A program made the translations under genes and the position numbers. This document shows, in pieces, positions 59,401 through 64,000 of a stretch of DNA of 64,000 bases (positions are counted from its first letter, which is position 1; every line of letters starts with the position of its first letter). The notes beneath the pieces are model-generated. The model worked only from the letters and a program-made list of their open reading frames with translations, was not told the origin of the DNA and did not search any database. Source of the stretch: Calvatia gigantea. Lineage: Eukaryota > Basidiomycota > Agaricomycetes > Agaricales > Lycoperdaceae. The stretch lies in NCBI GenBank assembly GCA_025093985.1, contig JACAAK010000008.1:1-64000 (forward strand). Direction: 5' to 3'.

Positions 59401-59993
59401 CTCGTTTCCCCTAGGTCTCGTCAGTGACCTAAACCAGGACGCCTTGGATGAAGGAGGAGCTGATGTAGTAAGAGAGGGAAGAGAAGTGCTCGAACGATTC
59501 GTCGGAAAGGGTGCGACAACACCATTGGAGGTACCGGCTGCTGGTGCAGAAGACGGGCGCAACTCTGTACTAATGCCTGGCTTCTGCGCTGAGGCTACTA
59601 AATCATAAGCCATATGATTATAATTGAGAAGAAAGCCGCACCCGACACACCAGCTTCGCTTTCTGGAACTACCGGTTCCGGCTGCGCAATGGTTCCGTGT
59701 GATTCATCTACCTCCTGAACGGGTGATTGTGCTCTTTGCAAAGTCGAATTAGATGACCTATGCGCGACACGTTGTGAAGAAATAGATGCATTGTCGTTAG
59801 AATAAATGGAAGAAGTCTCTGGTTGAGTAGATACAATGACTTGAGAAGCCGGAGCAAGAGGAGCGCCCTGCTCTGGTGCAGCAAAGACAAGTGAAACTGA
59901 TGCAGGAGCTGAGTTCCTGGGAGAGTGAGGAGTGCGCCAGGGAAATTGACGAGAGTTGTGAGCAGAACGTGAGGAACGACGGCTGGAGGACAT
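56446..59993 (-). CDS. Alpha/beta-hydrolase-fold protein, long disordered N-terminal half
   Basis: ATG at 59993 starts MSSSRRSSRSAHNSRQFPWR. Four large exons follow (about 59993-59636, 59590-58780, 58720-57905, 57825-56545) and encode about 1,000 residues rich in Ser, Pro, Thr, Gly and Asp. Short Trp-containing motifs are spaced along it: ASWFRSLTRPRG, SWWSYLGWSSSS, ASWFSPWSWNF and GWASLFSSRRL. The last large exon ends VYDVLRGCKRVVVIGVHGWF, the first strand of an alpha/beta-hydrolase fold, and a small exon (56446-56476) adds AVVRTVLGE. The fold continues at 54680-52998. The full protein would be about 1,400 residues. I cannot name it; the hydrolase fold is supported, while the Trp motifs may be binding sites. 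The start lies 93 bases past the carboxypeptidase stop. Confidence 0.7.
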
Positions 59994-60086
59994 TTACAAC
60001 GTTGAACATCTATTCACCGCGAGCCACGCTAATCTGGCCACCTTGCAGTCTCCCACCAACATACGTCACATCACGTGATAACATCC

Positions 60087-62026
60087 TCAAAAGAACTTTA
60101 CATTTGTAATCCATTTTTCTACTATTTCCTTCACGAACGTGGGCTGATCTTGTCCGACCTTTTGACTACGTCAGTTAGACCCAAAGTTAGGGTAATTCTC
60201 ACACTTACTGTGTGCCCAGCGTCCTGCAGCAGAACATAGGTCAGTTGACCCGCCCCTCTGCTTCCCGCCTTTCTCACAGTTATGTTTCTCGAACGCCAGG
60301 GAACATCCTTTGCGTTGATAAACTCGCGTTGATAATGCGACTCCAACAACTTAATCTATCACATTTATGAGCATCATGACACCTACCGAATAGCGCCGAC
60401 AGGATATGTACTTACCGATGAAAGAACGCCTGGCCAAGCGCAATTTGCATCCTGTGCTCCAATAGTAACTGCTCCAGGTTAGCTCAGGGACTCGGGCTCA
60501 ACAGCCACGAACTTACACAAGATACGTATCCCATCGTTTAGAAGGGGTCCATAAAGCTTATGGTGCGGTTGAACGCTATATTCCGTCTGTCAATGGCATC
60601 GGAGGGAGCATGATCAAGTAAACAGACATATCACCCGCGGCAAAAAACTCTGTTGAAACTGGGCTTCCTAGCCCCGCAAAATTGATGCCATTGGGTGCCC
60701 TGAGGATACGTTTACCCTCAGGCCCGTTGAACAAATCGTTGGCCCATAGGTACTCAGGATAACACACGAATATGTCATCGCTATCACACTTCATTTCCCT
60801 TAAGCATATATTTACCCTCATGCTGAAGCAAGGTTCATTCTCACCTTCTTCCGTATATCCTCAATTAAAACACCATGTGAATCGCCCGCAGACAATTGGC
60901 CGAGGCAAATATTCTGCGCCGTAACACTATTTTCCACTGATGGAAGCTCAAACGCCAAGCCAACGGCTTCGACACATGGCCCGAGGAACCCCGATAACTC
61001 ACGGCACGTTGTGGCATTGTGAACCTGGTGCAAAAAGCACCGGTAATGGAGAAGCCATGAATAATGCGTTAATACGTCCTGCGCCGGTTATCAAAATCAC
61101 ATGCCAAGTTTAGGTGCCCCTATGAACGTACGAAGATGGGGTTATGGAGCACGATGGATTCGAGGTTGATGCGAATTCTGTCATTGGTTTTCTTCTCCAG
61201 GAGCTCCTTGTTGTGACTGTTTATTACAGACCCAATATGCGCGAGATATACGCCTCCATATGATCCGTCTGCTATCACAAGCTGATTTCTGCAACAAAAA
61301 TTCCACAACTGTCAACAAGTAAAACGGATCTGTGAGCCTGAGGTCCACTCACTTCGCCAAATTTGGATATAACTTGAAGAACTTCTGAAGAAAATCGTAC
61401 GCATCCACAGCAGCGTCGTCACTGTTGTTCACCCTCGTCCCATACGAATATCCCACACCAATCGGCTTCACTCCCAGGATAAGTTTAAGTCACCACGATA
61501 GCAACCTGGGTTCCTCACATGGTCCAACGCCAACAAATTAAACTTTTCAGTCCATCGATCTTTATTCGGCATTGTCGTTCCGTTCGGGCCAAGGAGACAA
61601 GGGGCTTCGTATAGTAACGCATTCATCATTCCACTGGACCCTGGCCCCCCTCCCATGCTCAATCTATACCACGTCAAGGACAACTCTTTCATTCGCCAGC
61701 CACGATCCTTACATGATAGGTGCATCATTAGGGCCCTCTTCCGCATGAAAATACCTATGGTAGAGGAACCAACATGCATCCCGCTGGGATCATGATGAAA
61801 GAGGACGAACGCACCAGAAAAACGAACGCTTCGGGTTTGCCTCGGTATCACCCTTCAGACCAATCCATCCGGCAATCGACGGTGCAGGCCCATTAACTCC
61901 AATACACAACTCATCCGTCCTCGATACTGAGTGATAAAACCCAGGGTTAATAGCTATCCCATCATCCTGGCCGACGCTCGCGAGAAGGTTCAACACAAAA
62001 GAAAATACAAATAGCGCGCCTTGCAT
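60087..62026 (-). CDS. S10 serine carboxypeptidase, secreted or vacuolar
   Basis: The enzyme would remove C-terminal residues from peptides at acid pH. ATG 62026 starts a signal peptide (MQGALFVFSFVLNLLASVG). Exons give SIAGWIGLKGDTEANPKRSF, EEGPNDAPIM, then GGGPGSSGMMNALLYEAPC (oxyanion hole), PIGVGYSYGTRVNNSDDAAV, VIADGSYGGVYLAHIG (nucleophile Ser), NATTCRELSGFLGPCVEAVG, GINFAGLGSPVSTEFFAAGD, NAKDVPWRSRNITV and YVLLQDAGHT (catalytic His). The end reads VGQDQPTFVKEIVEKWITNV with stop 60087-60089. The usual GESYGG is DGSYGG here, so the Glu before Ser that tunes acid-pH activity is absent. The triad otherwise appears complete. It is more than 1.9 kb with many short introns. Confidence 0.82.
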
Positions 62027-62630
62027 GACGGGAGATCCTACACCATCCCCTCGTTGTATGTGTAATTATAAGCTGAACGTGAATGGCTCTGGGCTGGGGT
62101 TGGAAGGTTCCGTGTCGTCACCCGACTGATACATATCTACGAACCGCGTGGGTGCTCAACATGTCGAAATCGGGCCGTACGACCGTTTTCTTCCCGTTTT
62201 TCTTCCCGCGCGGGTGTGGTTGTCCTGGGAGTTGAGATATCAAGTTACGATCCTAGTAGGGTAATGCGCCCTTTGTTGTCCAACTGAGCAGAGACTGTAA
62301 TGGCCACCAAAAAACATCGCGAATATCAGGGCTGTCGAGGATTGCGCTAGGACAGACTCCGCAAGGAGGGTGGGCAATGCTCAGAAGGCACCCATGTGCC
62401 CGCATCCCGGTGTCATCGGGAAGTCACTCTCACACCCCTGATCATCCAGGTCCCTGCAGCTTCCCGCACCCAGCCGCACGCATGCCCCAATGCCAGACCT
62501 TGCGTGGAAGTATGCCTATTTTAGCGAGCTTGTACTTGGGGAATTGGGTCACTCGGCGCACGTTTGCAAGTATCCATGGATAGGCCGCCCAACCCACTCG
62601 ACATCGCTGACTTCTCCAAGAAGTCAGGAT
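61124..62630. repeat. Direct repeat H, copy 2
   Basis: It matches 54906-56422. Here it continues on both sides into consistent sequence (the rest of the carboxypeptidase gene on the left), so this is the native copy. Confidence 0.85.
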
Positions 62631-62639
62631 GAAGCGCCG

Positions 62640-63433
62640 CTGAACTAGGGCCAGCAGTAGTCCGACTCACCATTCAAGTCGCGTAACCTAAGAATACCCA
62701 CCTTCGCGAGTTTTCGCGCCCCGACCTTATGTGGTAGGAGAGGTCCACGAGCGGCTTGGGATGTTGAGACGGAACAAAAAGTTGGGGGGGACTTGTGGGT
62801 TTACGAGGTTGACCGGCTCAGGGGCCTGCACAACTTCACCCCTTCCATCCTTGTTGTAGAGTGTAGGGCGGTGTTTGTTGAAGAAGGGATAGCGAGTAAT
62901 AAGATCTATTATGTGTATGATGGGGACCGGCGCAAGGTAGGGGTGAGAGAGGTGTCGGGTGGAATTGTGAATTGTTGGGATCCGAAACTTTTATATCTTT
63001 GAAGGTGGAACCGGAAGAGTGAAGACGGGGTTTTCACCACTTCGAGGACGCAAACGCTACATGGGTGGAAGTAATGGCAATGTACGGACATTCTCTTCCA
63101 TGTTTACTCCTCATTAATTGGTGGTGCGATTCAATGAATACATCCTACCGTTGAATACAGCTTACTTCTGTAAAACTTAAGAGAGGATTTCAGGCCCGTG
63201 TGCAACAGGCGGCATCTCAACAACCACGCGTAAGTTCGTGTGGGGGATTTCAAGCCATATTTGACTGGGACGTTCCCCAACCTAAGAATGGGAAGACAAA
63301 AAGTTTTTCTTTCCACGCACGACATGTGACGTGCTTAACTTTGTTCAGATAGTGCGTCCCCCCCCCCCCCCCCCCGACCCTGCTCGTTTCAACTCGTTTC
63401 CTCTGGGAGGAAAAGCTACTGCCCACCGAAGAA
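62640..63433. other. Intergenic region with an 18-base C tract
   Basis: No supported gene; short ORFs on both strands lack splice partners or family motifs. A run of 18 C lies at 63358-63375, just upstream of the ferric-reductase-like start. Divergent promoters for the flanking minus and plus genes probably lie here. Confidence 0.5.
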
Positions 63434-64000
63434 ATGTCAGCCGATACTGGAACGCCTCCTGTCATACCAGCCGAATTTCAGCAATACGAGTACGCTCTCC
63501 GTCCACACCTTTTAATCTAGTTAAAACTAGTAAAACACCTTTAGCTCGTATGCAGAAGCGCCAGGATGGCAGCTCAAGTTCTCGCTGGTTTGGGTTGCCG
63601 CCGTCGGCATAATCCATACTCTTCTGTATTCCCCACCTGATTCATGCCATTCGGGTGCGAAGAGCGCTCCACGACCTCTTTGGCGTGTATGAGAATGTCG
63701 ACAAATACGTAGCACTATGCAACTCCGATCCAGGTGGTGATCTAGTAAGACAGAAAGAGCCGATGCGAGAAGTTCCAAGGAGAGATTGGAGGAACGTGCG
63801 GAGGAGGCTGCTGAATGCTATTGGGGGCGTTGTGCTTTGGAACGTACCCATGTTGGAGCTTAATCTTGGTCAAAGTAAGCCATAGTCGCTTTAGTTCATT
63901 TGGTATTCTGACACCCTTCGCTTTTAGTTGTAGTAATAACTGGTTATCTTCTGACTGTGATTCTTTGTATGGTCCTCCACGCACCCCTCTCTGAAAACCC
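63434..64000 (+). CDS. Ferric-reductase-like transmembrane protein, 5' end (cut by window)
   Basis: ATG 63434 gives MSADTGTPPVIPAEFQQY. Intron 63490-63544 (GTACGC to CCTTTAG) joins to DSYAEAPGWQLKFSLVWVAA, a first membrane segment. PHLIHAIRVRRALHDLFGVY, then LNLGQ, an intron at about 63871-63927, and IVVITGYLLTVILCMVLHAP with SENP at the window end match the order seen in basidiomycete FRE/NOX-type metalloreductases, which reduce ferric iron at the plasma membrane. The heme-binding and FAD/NADPH domains would lie beyond the window. Between LLYSPP and PHLIHA the frame shifts by one base, probably a sequence error near 63630. Confidence 0.5.

Noticed and set aside
63131..63465. Minus-strand ORFs across the C tract
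   Set aside because: They depend on translating the homopolymer as poly-Gly and show no other support.

Overview
The window is fungal nuclear DNA, almost certainly from a basidiomycete (Agaricomycetes type). Genes carry many short GT-AG introns of about 46-75 nt, and the recognisable genes include an AA9 lytic polysaccharide monooxygenase (LPMO), a DHA1-type MFS drug/polyamine transporter, an Iml2/TTC39 protein, an S10 serine carboxypeptidase and the start of a ferric-reductase-like gene. Nothing looks prokaryotic. All family calls rest on reading motifs; no searches were run.

Left part (1-15.6 kb) looks subtelomeric. It has an AT-rich 7,107-bp unit (the first 658 bases recur at 7108-7765) that carries a multi-exon gene of unknown family. 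It also has an array of about 765-bp satellite monomers studded with short palindromes, and C-rich minisatellites. A nearly complete Penelope-like retroelement (about 7.94-13.17 kb) lacks an endonuclease domain and is bordered by telomere-like CCCCTAAC repeats, as in the fungal Coprina group. A truncated second element lies at 15.05-15.6 kb. The long copy carries an intact hammerhead ribozyme fold; the truncated copy has the same fold with its catalytic G12 changed to A. The long copy also lacks, to the base, a 52-nt GT-AG intron present in the two other copies of that region, which points to passage through a spliced RNA. A splice donor inside the element ORF has two plausible acceptors, one giving a short basic ORF1 and one an in-frame ORF1-RT fusion.

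Right part (15.67-64 kb) is gene-bearing but is built of chained, overlapping direct repeats. Each segment of about 0.3-4 kb occurs again 1.5-12 kb further on, often with genes cut at the joins. The pairs are 15674-19673/22011-26010, 26078-27957/32413-34292, 28021-31817/37242-41038, 31754-32412/43438-44096, 34851-37241/43702-46103, 41040-43437/48904-51301, 47063-47405/48557-48898, 47543-48541/53649-54648, 54629-54905/56423-56712 and 54906-56422/61124-62630. Several copies match base for base inside but fray into single-base indels at their ends, which looks more like interleaved or poorly corrected contig ends than biology. Gene copy number here should not be trusted.

Best gene copies: AA9 LPMO at 17591-18676 (+); a Ser/Pro-rich coiled-coil protein split between 19381-22010 and 26011-26792 (+); Iml2/TTC39 at 29210-31895 (+); MFS transporter at 45230-47062 (-); aldo/keto reductase at 51174-52751 (+); a very large alpha/beta-hydrolase-fold protein read from 59993 down to 52998 (-) and interrupted by a misplaced segment; S10 carboxypeptidase at 60087-62026 (-); ferric-reductase-like 5' end at 63434-64000 (+). 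They show no shared pathway beyond a general saprotrophic profile: secreted polysaccharide and protein breakdown, efflux and iron uptake.
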